DNA of 17,468 nucleotides from QHWK01 sp035315685. GTDB lineage: Bacteria; Acidobacteriota; Vicinamibacteria; Vicinamibacterales; CAVVIG01. Position 1 is the first letter of the stretch; every line of letters begins with the position of its first letter. Both the position numbers and the translations under genes were made by a program. The notes beneath the pieces were generated by a model, which was not told the origin of the DNA, did no database searches, and saw only the letters and a program-made list of their open reading frames with translations. The stretch lies in NCBI GenBank assembly GCA_035315685.1, contig DATFXR010000473.1, forward strand, positions 1-17,468. The letters are read 5' to 3'. Shown in pieces: positions 1 to 9,412 of the stretch.

Positions 1-1265
<1,265 letters not shown>

Positions 1266-1266
<1 letters not shown>

Positions 1267-1298
1267 CCGCGAAATGGGAAGTTTCCGGCGCTTTTCTT
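1266..1298 (+). terminator. Possible weak intrinsic terminator after the first asnB
   Basis: Directly after the stop codon, GCC (1266-1268) plus GAAA (1271-1274) can pair with TTTC (1282-1285) plus GGC (1287-1289) around a short loop, followed by the T-rich run CTTTTCTT (1291-1298). The stem is interrupted and partly A-T, so it would be weak. It sits just before a sigma-54-like site, which fits a transcription unit boundary. Confidence 0.33.
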
Positions 1299-1307
1299 GA
1301 GCTCCGG

Positions 1308-1323
1308 TGGCACCTGCCTTGCT
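1308..1323 (+). promoter_or_regulatory. Sigma-54-like -24/-12 promoter element
   Basis: TGGCACCTGCCTTGCT matches the RpoN consensus TGGCACG-N4-TTGCW at every defined position but one (C for G), with the required 10-nt distance between GG and GC. The expected start point, 12 nt after the -12 C, is about 1334. That is downstream of the ATG at 1327 and 2 nt before the in-frame GTG at 1336. Two similar elements precede the genes at 10341-11633 and 11683-13389. Confidence 0.55.
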
Positions 1324-1326
1324 CAG

Positions 1327-2472
1327 ATGGAGCCGGTGAACCATATCGCTCGACGACCGATCGCGTTCGTGCTGACCAGCTTCGAGCCGGGCGGGACCGA
1401 GCGCCAGATGATTGAACTGGTGCGCCGGCTCGACCGCTCCAGGTGGTCGGTGCACGTCGCCTGCTTTCGCGCGCGCGGCGCGTGGTTCGACCGTGTTGCC
1501 GAAGCGGTCGAATCGGTCGCAGCCTTTCCACTCGACAGCTTCAAGTCGCACGGCATGGTGCGGCAGATGTGGGCGTTCGCGCGCTGGTGTCGCTCGCAGA
1601 ACATCGCTGTCGTTCATACGGCAGCGCTGCCCTCGAACGTGTTTGGACTGCCGGCCGCAGCGCTCGCGCGGGTCCCCGTTCGCGTCGGCAACCGACGCGA
1701 AATCAACCCCGGCAAATCGCCGGCCGCGATCGCGCTGCAGCGTGCCGCGTACAGCTGTGCCCACGTCGTCGTCGCCAACTCGCGCGCCGCCGCGGATCGG
1801 CTGCGGCTCGAGCGCGTTCCGCGCCGCAAGGTGACGGTCATTGCCAACGGTCTCGACGCGACGAGCGTCCCGGTGCGCACGGCGCGACCCCGGCTGCGAA
1901 AGATCGTGATGGTCGCGAACCTGCGCGCCGAGAAAGGGCACGACGTCCTGCTCGACGCGGCCGTGGACGTGCTGCGCCACGTTCCCGACGCCCGGTTCGA
2001 TCTCGTCGGGACGGGGCCGGATCGCGACAGTCTGCAGGCGCGCGCTCATGCACGGGGCGTCGCGCACGCAGTCACCTTCGCGGGCCACTGCGATGATGTC
2101 CCGGCCCGCCTGGCGGATGCGGACCTGTTCGTGCTTCCGTCGCGATCGGAGGCCTATCCCAATGCCGTCCTCGAAGCGATGGCTGCCGGCCTCCCGATTG
2201 TCGCGTCCTCAGTTGGCGGCATACCCGAACTCATCGACGACGGCAGGAACGGTGTGCTGGTTCCCGCCGGGGACTCGGGCGCGCTTGCCGCCGCCCTTTG
2301 CCGGGTGATCTCAGACCCGTTCCGGGCCGAGCGCCTTGGCGCAGCCGCGCGCCTCGACGCCGCCAGGCGCTATTCGTTCGATCGCATGGTCGCCGCCTTC
2401 GAACAGCTGTACCTCACCGAGCTGGCGCGCCGCGGCTTCGTCCCTGCCGAGCCTGAACTGGCAGCGTCCTGA
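1327..2472 (+). CDS. GT4-family glycosyltransferase
   Basis: A 381-residue retaining GT-B glycosyltransferase, probably cytoplasmic and adding a sugar to a lipid-linked polysaccharide intermediate. The N-terminal acceptor-side loop is PGGTERQ (residues 21-27). The donor-binding half carries LVGTGPDR, the E-x7-E motif in SEAYPNAVLEAMAAG, and VASSVGGIPELI, all typical of GT4. ATG 1327 is annotated because the upstream TTG (1297) adds residues unlike the family. However, ATG 1327 lacks a Shine-Dalgarno and lies only 4 nt after a sigma-54-like -12 element. If that promoter is real, the in-frame GTG at 1336 is the start. The stop is 2 nt before the next asnB, so the two are probably translationally coupled. 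Donor and acceptor are unknown. Confidence 0.92.
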   Translation: MEPVNHIARRPIAFVLTSFEPGGTERQMIELVRRLDRSRWSVHVACFRARGAWFDRVAEAVESVAAFPLDSFKSHGMVRQMWAFARWCRSQNIAVVHTAALPSNVFGLPAAALARVPVRVGNRREINPGKSPAAIALQRAAYSCAHVVVANSRAAADRLRLERVPRRKVTVIANGLDATSVPVRTARPRLRKIVMVANLRAEKGHDVLLDAAVDVLRHVPDARFDLVGTGPDRDSLQARAHARGVAHAVTFAGHCDDVPARLADADLFVLPSRSEAYPNAVLEAMAAGLPIVASSVGGIPELIDDGRNGVLVPAGDSGALAAALCRVISDPFRAERLGAAARLDAARRYSFDRMVAAFEQLYLTELARRGFVPAEPELAAS

Positions 2473-2474
2473 CC

Positions 2475-4382
2475 ATGTGCGGCATCGCCGGCAAGTTCAA
2501 CTTCGACGAGAGCCGCCCGATCGATCGCCGGCGGCTGCAGGCGATGACCTCGGTCATCGCACACCGTGGTCCCGACGCGGAGGGATTTCATCTCGGCGAC
2601 GGCATTGGCCTCGGTCACCGCAGGCTGAGCATCATCGACCTCTCCACCGGCGATCAACCGCTCAGCAACGAGGACGCCACGATCTGGGTGATCTTCAACG
2701 GGGAGATCTACAACTTCGCCGCCATCCGCGCGGAGCTCGAGGCACACGGTCACCGCTTCAGGACGCAGTCGGACACCGAAGTGATCGTGCACGGCTACGA
2801 GCAGTGGGGCGACGCCGCGGTCGATCGCTTCCGTGGCATGTTCGCGTTCGCGCTGTGGGACGGGCCGAAGCGACGGCTGCTCCTCGTACGCGACCGCCTC
2901 GGCGTGAAGCCGCTGTATTTCAGCGTGACGTCAGACGGCATCACCTTCGGATCGGAAATCAAGGCGCTGCTCGAAGATCCCGACGTGCCGCGCGACTGGA
3001 GCGCGGAAGCGCTCGATGCGTACCTCTCGCTCCAGTACGTTCCCTCGCCGCACACGATCTACCGCGCGATCCACAAGCTGCCTGCGGCGCACCTGCTGGT
3101 GGCCGAGCGCGGTACGGTGACGGTCCGACGCTACTGGGATCTGACGTTCACCGGCGACGGCGACCCGGCGCGCGAAGCGGAGTATCTCGATCGACTCGAC
3201 GCGCTCGTCGGCGAATCGGTCCGGCTGCGCCTGGTCAGCGACGTCCCGCTCGGCGCGTTCCTGTCCGGCGGCATCGATTCGAGCAGCGTGGTCGCGGCCA
3301 TGGCCGAGGCCTGCGGGCCTGACCGCGTGATCACGACGTCGGTGGGCTTCGACGAGGGCGCGTTCAACGAGCTCGCCTATGCGCGAACGGTAGCGCGTCA
3401 CCTCGGTGTGGCGCAGCACGAGGAGATCGTCCGTCCGGACGTCGCCGAGCTGCTGCCGACGCTGGCGTGGCATCTCGATGAGCCGTTTGCCGATTCGTCC
3501 GCGGTGCCGACTTACTACGTGTCGAAGGCGGCGCGCGAACATGTCACGGTCGCACTGTCCGGCGACGGCGGCGACGAGCTCTGGGCCGGCTACGCCCGTC
3601 ACCGCGTCGAGCGCTGGGAGCTGATGGCGCGCGAGTGGCTCGGCCGGGCAGGAGGTCGGTTCGCCGGATGGCTCGCCGCGCGGTTGCCGCTCGGCGTGAA
3701 GGGTGCGCGGTCGCTCCGCCATCTCGCGCTCTCGCCCGCCGACGCATGCGCCCGAAAGCACGCCTACGGCCTCTTCGAGCCGGACCGGCGCGGCTCGCTG
3801 TACTCGTCGGACTTCGCCCGCGAAGTGCGCGACGCCGATCCGTTCGCCGGGTTCCGCTGTGCATATGACGCGTGTGCATCGCGCGATCCGCTCGATCGCG
3901 CACTCTACGTCGACGTCAGGACCTACCTCGTCGACGACATCATGACGAAAGTCGACAAGATGAGCATGGCCGTGTCGCTCGAGTCGCGTGAGCCGCTGCT
4001 CGATCACACGCTGCTCGAGTTCGCCGCCTCGGTACCCGCCTCGCTGAAGCTGAAGAACCGGCAGGGCAAGTACCTGCTGCGGCGCCTGCTCGAGCGCCGC
4101 ATGCCGAAGTCGATCGTCGATCGGCCGAAGCAGGGATTCGCGGCGCCGATCGGCGAGTGGCTGCGCGGGCCGCTGGCGCCGATGGTCGACGGCCTGCTCC
4201 TCGACGGACGGATGCGCAGCCGCGGCGTGTTCGACGATCGCGCCATCCGCACGCTGTGGCGTGACCATCGTGACGGCCTGCACGACCACCGCCATCGTCT
4301 CTGGAGCCTGGTGATGCTCGAGCTGTGGTTCCGGCAGTTCGTCGACGGCGAGGCCGTCGGACGGGGCGCCGCGGCAGCGTGA
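2475..4382 (+). CDS. asnB: Asparagine synthase (glutamine-hydrolysing)-type amidotransferase, full length
   Basis: A complete 635-residue AsnB-type enzyme. MCGIAG supplies the N-terminal nucleophile Cys2 of the class II glutaminase domain, with HRGPD (30-34), NGEIYN (75-80) and SDTE (99-102). The synthetase domain has the PP-loop SGGIDSS (264-270) and SGDGGDELWAGY (362-373). Glutamine-derived ammonia would be channelled to an adenylated carboxylate. The length and both domains are usual for exopolysaccharide-associated amidotransferases, including the XrtA/PEP-CTERM-linked group. The start is fixed by the MCGI motif because the Met must be removed to expose Cys2. No clear Shine-Dalgarno is seen; the gene begins 2 nt after the glycosyltransferase stop. 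It shares a 24-nt identical stretch with the first copy (331-354 and 3480-3503). The substrate may be a uronic acid and not aspartate; that is inference. Confidence 0.94.
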   Translation: MCGIAGKFNFDESRPIDRRRLQAMTSVIAHRGPDAEGFHLGDGIGLGHRRLSIIDLSTGDQPLSNEDATIWVIFNGEIYNFAAIRAELEAHGHRFRTQSDTEVIVHGYEQWGDAAVDRFRGMFAFALWDGPKRRLLLVRDRLGVKPLYFSVTSDGITFGSEIKALLEDPDVPRDWSAEALDAYLSLQYVPSPHTIYRAIHKLPAAHLLVAERGTVTVRRYWDLTFTGDGDPAREAEYLDRLDALVGESVRLRLVSDVPLGAFLSGGIDSSSVVAAMAEACGPDRVITTSVGFDEGAFNELAYARTVARHLGVAQHEEIVRPDVAELLPTLAWHLDEPFADSSAVPTYYVSKAAREHVTVALSGDGGDELWAGYARHRVERWELMAREWLGRAGGRFAGWLAARLPLGVKGARSLRHLALSPADACARKHAYGLFEPDRRGSLYSSDFAREVRDADPFAGFRCAYDACASRDPLDRALYVDVRTYLVDDIMTKVDKMSMAVSLESREPLLDHTLLEFAASVPASLKLKNRQGKYLLRRLLERRMPKSIVDRPKQGFAAPIGEWLRGPLAPMVDGLLLDGRMRSRGVFDDRAIRTLWRDHRDGLHDHRHRLWSLVMLELWFRQFVDGEAVGRGAAAA

Positions 4383-4427
4383 CGCCGGCGACACCAACGA
4401 GCGCAACGACCGGAGTGGACCGAGATC

Positions 4428-6422
4428 ATGTGCGGAATTGCTGGCATCGCAGGTTTTGAACGGCTCGCCGACGACGCGCCGGCGCGGGCTCTGCGGATGC
4501 GCGACATCATCGCTCACCGTGGACCAGACGAAGCCGGCCTGCACTGGGACGGTGTCGCCGCGCTGGCGCATCGCCGCCTCAGCATCGTCGACCTGAGCAC
4601 GGGACAACAGCCGCTGTCGAACGAGGACGGCCGCGTCTGGGTCGTCTTCAACGGCGAGATCTACAACCACGCAGAGATCCGGACGGAGCTCGAAGCGCGC
4701 GGCCACACCTACCGGACGAAGTCGGACACTGAAACAATCGTGCACGCCTACGAGGAGTGGGGCGATGCCGCGGTCGAGCGGTTTCGCGGCATGTTCGCGT
4801 TCGCCGCCTGGGACGCGCCACGACGCCGTCTCCTGCTGGTCCGCGATCGGCTCGGCATCAAGCCGCTGTACTGGTCACGCGTCGGCGACACGCTGCTCTT
4901 CGCCTCGGAGATCAAGGCGATCCTCGCGAGCGGTCTGATCGCGCCGGAGCCGAACGAGGCGCTGCTGCCCGAACTGCTCGGGACGCGCTACACGTCAGGT
5001 AGTGGGACGCTCTTCAAGGGCATCCACAAGCTGCTGCCCGGGCACCTGCTCGTCTTCGAACGCGGCGGCGTGACGTCGCGCCAGTACTGGGATCTGCCGC
5101 GGCGTGCGACCGGCAGCGGCCTGCGCCGATCGGCGGCCGTGGTCGACGAGTTCCGTGCGCTGCTGACCGAATCGGTGAAGCTGCGGCTGATGAGCGACGT
5201 GCCGCTCGGGATGTTTCTCTCCGGAGGCATCGACAGCAGCGCCATCGCCGCGATCATGGCGACCCTGATCGATCGACCGCTGCAGACCTTCTCGGTGGCG
5301 TTCAAGGAACGCGCGTTCAACGAGCTCGACTACGCGCGCCGCGTCGCGCGCGCCATCAACGCCGACTCCCACGAGGTCGTGATCGACGACCGCGACTTCT
5401 TCGGCGCGCTGCCGAAGCTGGTGTGGCACGAGGACGAACCGATCGCGCACCCGTCGAGTGTCCCGCTGTACTTCGTCTCGGCGCTGGCCCGACGGCACGT
5501 CACCGTCGTCCTCACCGGTGAAGGCAGCGACGAGCTGCTCGCCGGCTACGGCAAGTATCTGCGGCTGGCGTGGAACTGGCGCGCCGGGACCGTCTACGAG
5601 CGCGTCGTGCCGGCCGGCATCCGATCTGCCGTTGCGTCGGCGGTCGTGCCGCAGCTGCCGCGAATAATCGGGCGCTACGCGCAGCGATCGTTTCTGGCGA
5701 TGGACCGCACGCCGGAGTCGATGTTCTTCGACAACTTTGCATCGATCCGCATCGCCGATCAGCGGGCGCTGCTGGCGCCAGCACTGCGTGCCGCAGCCAC
5801 CGGTCAGCGCGCCTATCGGTCGGGGCGCGAGTATTTCGATCGCCTCAACGGCGACAGCACGCTGCTCGATCGCGTGTTGTACGCCGACATCAAGACGTAT
5901 CTGGTGGAGCTGCTGATGAAGCAGGACCAGATGAGCATGGCGACGTCGATCGAGAGCCGCGTGCCGTTCCTCGACCACAAGCTGGTCGAGTTCGCGGCGC
6001 AGCTGCCCGACGAGTGGAAGCTGTCCGGTCTCACGACCAAGCGCATCCTGCGCGAATCGATGAAGGGCGTGCTGGCCGACGGCATTCTGAAGCGTCCGAA
6101 GATGGGGTTCCCGGTGCCGTTCGCGAGCTGGACGCGCGGACGCTGGAACGCGGTCGCGACCGACGTGCTGCTCGACCGCCGCACTCGCGAACGCGGCATC
6201 ATCGATCCACGCGCCGTCGAGACGCTGCTCCGCGGGCACGCGGCCGGCACCACCGATGGCGGCGACCGCATCTGGAGCCTTCTCAACCTCGAGCTCTGGT
6301 ACCGCACGTTCATCGACCGGCAGGGCGTGCAGACACTCCCCGAACCATCCGCGGCGCGCCGGCAGGGCGTGATCACGAAAGGCGAACCATGCGAGTCTCA
6401 GTCTTTGGTCTTGGATACGTAG
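4428..6422 (+). CDS. asnB: Asparagine synthase-type amidotransferase, divergent paralogue overlapping algD
   Basis: A complete 664-residue AsnB-type enzyme, the third in this cluster. The glutaminase domain is intact: MCGIAG with Cys2, HRGPD (30-34), NGEIYN (75-80), SDTE (99-102). The synthetase domain has SGGIDSS (265-271), but TGEGSDELLAGY (363-374) where the other two have SGDGGDEL, and EDEPIAHPSSVPLYFVS where they have LDEPFADSS. It therefore belongs to a separate AsnB subgroup and is not a recent duplicate. A GGAG at 4412-4415 lies 12 nt before the ATG, a long spacing. The 3' end overlaps the dehydrogenase gene by 34 nt, so the last dozen or so residues are read from DNA shared with it. 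This tight linkage to a uronate-forming enzyme suggests, without proving, that it amidates the uronic acid carboxyl group. Confidence 0.94.
   Translation: MCGIAGIAGFERLADDAPARALRMRDIIAHRGPDEAGLHWDGVAALAHRRLSIVDLSTGQQPLSNEDGRVWVVFNGEIYNHAEIRTELEARGHTYRTKSDTETIVHAYEEWGDAAVERFRGMFAFAAWDAPRRRLLLVRDRLGIKPLYWSRVGDTLLFASEIKAILASGLIAPEPNEALLPELLGTRYTSGSGTLFKGIHKLLPGHLLVFERGGVTSRQYWDLPRRATGSGLRRSAAVVDEFRALLTESVKLRLMSDVPLGMFLSGGIDSSAIAAIMATLIDRPLQTFSVAFKERAFNELDYARRVARAINADSHEVVIDDRDFFGALPKLVWHEDEPIAHPSSVPLYFVSALARRHVTVVLTGEGSDELLAGYGKYLRLAWNWRAGTVYERVVPAGIRSAVASAVVPQLPRIIGRYAQRSFLAMDRTPESMFFDNFASIRIADQRALLAPALRAAATGQRAYRSGREYFDRLNGDSTLLDRVLYADIKTYLVELLMKQDQMSMATSIESRVPFLDHKLVEFAAQLPDEWKLSGLTTKRILRESMKGVLADGILKRPKMGFPVPFASWTRGRWNAVATDVLLDRRTRERGIIDPRAVETLLRGHAAGTTDGGDRIWSLLNLELWYRTFIDRQGVQTLPEPSAARRQGVITKGEPCESQSLVLDT
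6378..6382 (+). promoter_or_regulatory. Ribosome binding site deciding the algD-like start
   Basis: AAAGG ends 6 nt before ATG 6389, inside the 3' end of the preceding asnB. It supports ATG 6389 over any start in the long open frame upstream, which runs back to 5570 only because of GC-rich shadow coding. Confidence 0.6.
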
Positions 6423-7705
6423 GATGCGTGTCGGCGGCGGCGTTCGCTGCCGATGGTCATACCGTTGTCGGCGTCGACATCAATCCCGACAAGATCGCTG
6501 CCGTCAACGCCGGCCACAGTCCGATCGTCGAACCAGGGCTGGACGAACTGCTCGCACGTGGCGCGGCCGAGGGACGGCTCCGCGCGACGACCGATACGGC
6601 GGACGCGGTCCGCGATACCGAGGTCTCGCTGCTGTGCGTCGGCACGCCGAGCCGGCGGAATGGCAGCCTCGATCTGACCTACCTCGAGCGCGTCTGTGAG
6701 CAGATCGGCGGCGCACTCGCGGCGGCACCGCACTATCACGTCGTCGTCGTGCGCAGCACCATTCTGCCGGGCACCACGCATGACGTCGTCATCCCGACGC
6801 TCGAGCGCGCATCGGGACAGACCTATGGCGAGGGATTCGGCGTGTCGGTGAATCCCGAGTTTCTCCGCGAAGGCACCGCGCTCAGGGATTTCCGCAAGCC
6901 GCCGCTGACGCTGGTCGGTCACAACCACGCGGCAGATGCGAGCGGCACGATCGCGCTGTACCAGGCGATTGACGCGCCGCTGGTCAGCACCAGCATCCGC
7001 GTCGCCGAGATGATGAAGTACACGAGCAACGCCTGGCACGCGCTCAAGGTCTGCTTCGCGAACGAGATCGGCAACCTGTGCAAGCGGCTCGACGTGGACA
7101 GCCACGAGGTGATGGACATCTTCTGCCGCGACGAGAAGCTGAATCTGTCCCCGTATTATCTGAAGCCGGGGTTCGCCTTTGGCGGATCCTGTCTGCCGAA
7201 GGACGTCCGCGCGCTTCAATATCGGGCGAAGGAGGTCGACCTCGAGATGCCGATGATCTCGCAGATCCTGCCGAGCAACCGCCGGCAGATCGAACTGGCG
7301 GTCGAGCAGGTGCTCGAGACCGGCAAGAAGCAGGTCGGCCTGCTCGGGTTCAGCTTCAAAGCCGGCACCGACGACCTGCGCGAGAGCCCGATCGTCATTC
7401 TCGCGGAGGCGCTGCTCGGCAAGGGCGTGTCACTGCGCATCTACGACAAGAACGTGTCGCTCGCCAGGCTGGTCGGCGCGAACAAGCAGTACATCGAGAC
7501 GCAGATTCCGCATCTGTCCTCGCTGCTGTGCAACACGATCGACGAGGTGCTCGAGGCATCCGCGGTCATCGTCGTCGGCAACCAGTCGCCAGAGTTCGCG
7601 GACGCGATCACGCGGTGCCGTGCCGACCAGATTGTGATCGATCTCGTGCGCGTGCCGGTGTACGCGTCGCTGCTGCAGGCGGACTACCGCGGAATCTGCT
7701 GGTGA
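6389..7705 (+). CDS. algD: GDP-mannose 6-dehydrogenase-like nucleotide-sugar dehydrogenase
   Basis: A 438-residue UDP-glucose/GDP-mannose dehydrogenase family protein, which oxidises a nucleotide sugar at C6 to the uronate with two NAD+. The Rossmann motif GLGYVG is at 7-12 and GVD closes the second strand. SPIVEPGLDELL (44-55) follows, then NPEFLREGTA and EMMKYTSNAWHALK. GFAFGGSCLPKD (261-272) places the catalytic cysteine at 268, the same number as in Pseudomonas AlgD. The C-terminal half (SFKAGTDDLRESP, GANKQYIE) and the terminal GICW also follow AlgD as I know it, more closely than UDP-glucose dehydrogenases. The likely product is GDP-mannuronate. UDP-glucose remains an alternative substrate. 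The gene overlaps asnB by 34 nt upstream and the GNAT gene by 4 nt downstream, so all three are probably co-translated. Confidence 0.88.
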   Translation: MRVSVFGLGYVGCVSAAAFAADGHTVVGVDINPDKIAAVNAGHSPIVEPGLDELLARGAAEGRLRATTDTADAVRDTEVSLLCVGTPSRRNGSLDLTYLERVCEQIGGALAAAPHYHVVVVRSTILPGTTHDVVIPTLERASGQTYGEGFGVSVNPEFLREGTALRDFRKPPLTLVGHNHAADASGTIALYQAIDAPLVSTSIRVAEMMKYTSNAWHALKVCFANEIGNLCKRLDVDSHEVMDIFCRDEKLNLSPYYLKPGFAFGGSCLPKDVRALQYRAKEVDLEMPMISQILPSNRRQIELAVEQVLETGKKQVGLLGFSFKAGTDDLRESPIVILAEALLGKGVSLRIYDKNVSLARLVGANKQYIETQIPHLSSLLCNTIDEVLEASAVIVVGNQSPEFADAITRCRADQIVIDLVRVPVYASLLQADYRGICW

Positions 7706-8325
7706 ACCGGGCGCCAGCGGCGGCAGTCGCCATCGAGCGCCTCGCGCGCCTGCATGCGCCGGAGGCAGTCGCCCTGCTCGAGACGCTTCGCGTGTCGCTG
7801 TTCGGGATCCAGTCGACGCGCCTTTACGAAGCGCTCGTCCACGATGCCGTCACCCGGCGGATCGACGGTCGCGTCGCCGTGGCCTCGGGCCACGTGTGTG
7901 GCGTGGTGCTGGCGGCGCCACGCGGCTATTGGATGTCGGCTCTGCTGACGCATTGGCGGCTGGCGGTCGAGTGCCTGCGCGCGCGGCTGTTCGCCCACGA
8001 GCAGCCGCAGGCGACGGAAACCTCTCCTCCCGTCGCGCGACCGCCGGCGATCGCCTTCGATCGCCGATCACCTCGCCGCACGTGGATCGATCCCGGCGAC
8101 GCCTGGCGCATCATCATCGTCGGCACGGCGCCGGCGGCGCGCGGTCGCGGCGTCGCGGCCGACCTCTACCGCGCGCTGATGCGGGACCGCTCGCTGGTCG
8201 CGCGCGTAGCGCCGGCGAACCACGCGTCGATCCGCCTGCATCGGTCGGCCGGTTGGCGTCTGTATCCGGACGGCGACGTCGTGCTCGCGGTCCACGAACT
8301 CGAGCTACCGCAAGGGTCGACGTAG
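7702..8325 (+). CDS. GNAT-family N-acetyltransferase
   Basis: A 207-residue protein whose GTG start overlaps the dehydrogenase stop (GTGA). The C-terminal half is a GNAT core: the beta4/alpha3 acetyl-CoA loop IIIVGTAPAARGRGVAADLYRALM carries the R-x-x-G-x-A signature at 147-152, followed by NHASIRLHRSAGW (173-185), the usual terminal motif. The N-terminal 60 residues fit the acceptor side. Residues around 100-128 are a Pro/Ala/Arg-rich insert. Coupling to the AlgD-like enzyme suggests acetylation of a sugar or sugar nucleotide, but small GNATs have many substrates. The stop codon (TAG, 8323-8325) lies inside the first half-copy of the 30-bp dispersed repeat. Confidence 0.85.
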   Translation: MNRAPAAAVAIERLARLHAPEAVALLETLRVSLFGIQSTRLYEALVHDAVTRRIDGRVAVASGHVCGVVLAAPRGYWMSALLTHWRLAVECLRARLFAHEQPQATETSPPVARPPAIAFDRRSPRRTWIDPGDAWRIIIVGTAPAARGRGVAADLYRALMRDRSLVARVAPANHASIRLHRSAGWRLYPDGDVVLAVHELELPQGST

Positions 8326-8366
8326 CGCGAAGACTCGACGTCGCGCGACGGCTTCAGCCGAGCGTC
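8319..8366. repeat. Dispersed 30-bp repeat: half-copy plus full copy in a convergent gap
   Basis: Bases 8337-8366 match 15004-15033 at 28 of 30 positions (differences C for A at two sites). A 14-nt half-copy, GACGTAGCGCGAAG, precedes it at 8319-8332, separated by ACTC. The core CGGC-TTCA-GCCG forms a small hairpin. The element fills almost the entire 49-nt gap between two convergent operons and supplies the stop codon of the upstream gene. A role as a REP-like extragenic element or bidirectional terminator is inferred. Confidence 0.75.
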
Positions 8367-8374
8367 AACACGCG

Positions 8375-9394
8375 TCATCCCGCCGTCGCCGCGCGCGTGT
8401 CGACTCGGGACAGGCGGCCGACGAGGCGCTGACTCTTGTAGTACAGCGCCCGCGCCTCGTTGCGTACGGTGGTGAGCAGGCGATACCTGGACTTGTAGAA
8501 CCACGGCACGACGTACGGCTCGACGCCGTATTTTTCCTTGTAGGTGCCGCCGCCGCCCCAGTCGAAGCGCTTCACGCCGCGCGCCTTCCAGTAGCGCAGC
8601 GCGTACCAGTGCAGGTACTCGTTCGGGCGCCAGTGCTGCTCGGTGCGCCAGCTCGCGTTCCCCCAGAAGAAAGCGGTGTCGTTCATGCCGGGATAGAGTC
8701 CGGTTGCGATGCATTTGCCGTCCGGATTGCGCGCGCGGACCGCGAGCAGATGTCCCGTCGGCAGCAGGTGTTTCAACAGCAGCCGCACCCGTTCGAGCGG
8801 ATACGTGGGCAGCTTGCCCTGCTTGGCGAAGACGTCTTTCAACTGCTCGTAGTACTCGTCTGCAAACGCGAGATCGTGCGCCTCCTCGATGACGACGCCG
8901 CTCTTCTCGGCTTTGCGGATGCACCGGCGGCACGCGCTGTCCATCCCGTTGAAGAGATCGTTCTCGCTCCGCGTCAGATCCGACTTGTAGGTTTCGTACG
9001 ACGTCCGATCCAGCCCGCGGCCGTCCTCCGGCTGGAACGAGCGATCGGAGACCTCGACGTGCAGACACTTCAGCCCTCGAAACGCCCACGCCATCAGCGG
9101 ATCGAGCAGCGGCGCCCGCGACCGCCCAGGTGCGAGGTTGAATCCGATGTACGGCGTCGTCCAGCCGGGAAAGGAGCTGCCCAGGATACGCACGCCGAAC
9201 TTGCGGACGACCAGGCCGGAGAAATATCCGGCCACTGCTCCGTTGTCGCGAATCTCGGCGACGATCGGAGTGGCGCGCTGGCTCTCGGCGATGAAGTTCA
9301 GCCACGCGCGCGTCTGAAAGACGACGCGATCGTCGAACCTGTCCAGCGCCTGCCACTCGATGTCGGCGGCATCCAACGCTCTGAACTCGAACAT
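8375..9394 (-). CDS. FemAB/GNAT-type acyltransferase, similar to XrtA-locus FemAB proteins
   Basis: A 339-residue protein with the two-lobed GNAT fold of the FemAB / Acetyltransf_6 group. The N-terminal lobe runs from FQTRAWLNFIAES to the SFPGWTTPYIGFN region. The C-terminal lobe has CIATGLYPGMNDTAFFWGNAS, then YLHWYALRYWKARGVKRFDWGGGG followed by YKEKYGVEPY, the usual family ending. Classic FemAB proteins use aminoacyl-tRNA on peptidoglycan; this subgroup is found in exopolysaccharide loci with exosortase A and probably modifies a sugar or lipid intermediate. The start is supported by GGGGAG (9402-9407) 7 nt upstream. It is the last gene of the leftward operon, 18 nt after the deacetylase stop. 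Substrate unknown. Confidence 0.85.
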   Translation of the reverse strand: MFEFRALDAADIEWQALDRFDDRVVFQTRAWLNFIAESQRATPIVAEIRDNGAVAGYFSGLVVRKFGVRILGSSFPGWTTPYIGFNLAPGRSRAPLLDPLMAWAFRGLKCLHVEVSDRSFQPEDGRGLDRTSYETYKSDLTRSENDLFNGMDSACRRCIRKAEKSGVVIEEAHDLAFADEYYEQLKDVFAKQGKLPTYPLERVRLLLKHLLPTGHLLAVRARNPDGKCIATGLYPGMNDTAFFWGNASWRTEQHWRPNEYLHWYALRYWKARGVKRFDWGGGGTYKEKYGVEPYVVPWFYKSRYRLLTTVRNEARALYYKSQRLVGRLSRVDTRAATAG

Positions 9395-9412
9395 CTGGCG
9401 GCTCCCCGTGCG

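Noticed and set aside
2931..4745. 604-codon open frame on the minus strand opposite two asnB genes
   Set aside because: Arg-rich translation with no family motifs, spans the boundary of two clearly recognised plus-strand genes; a GC-rich shadow.
5570..6388. Long N-terminal extension of the algD-like gene
   Set aside because: It lies in another frame inside asnB and is Arg-rich; ATG 6389 has AAAGG upstream and matches the AlgD N-terminus.
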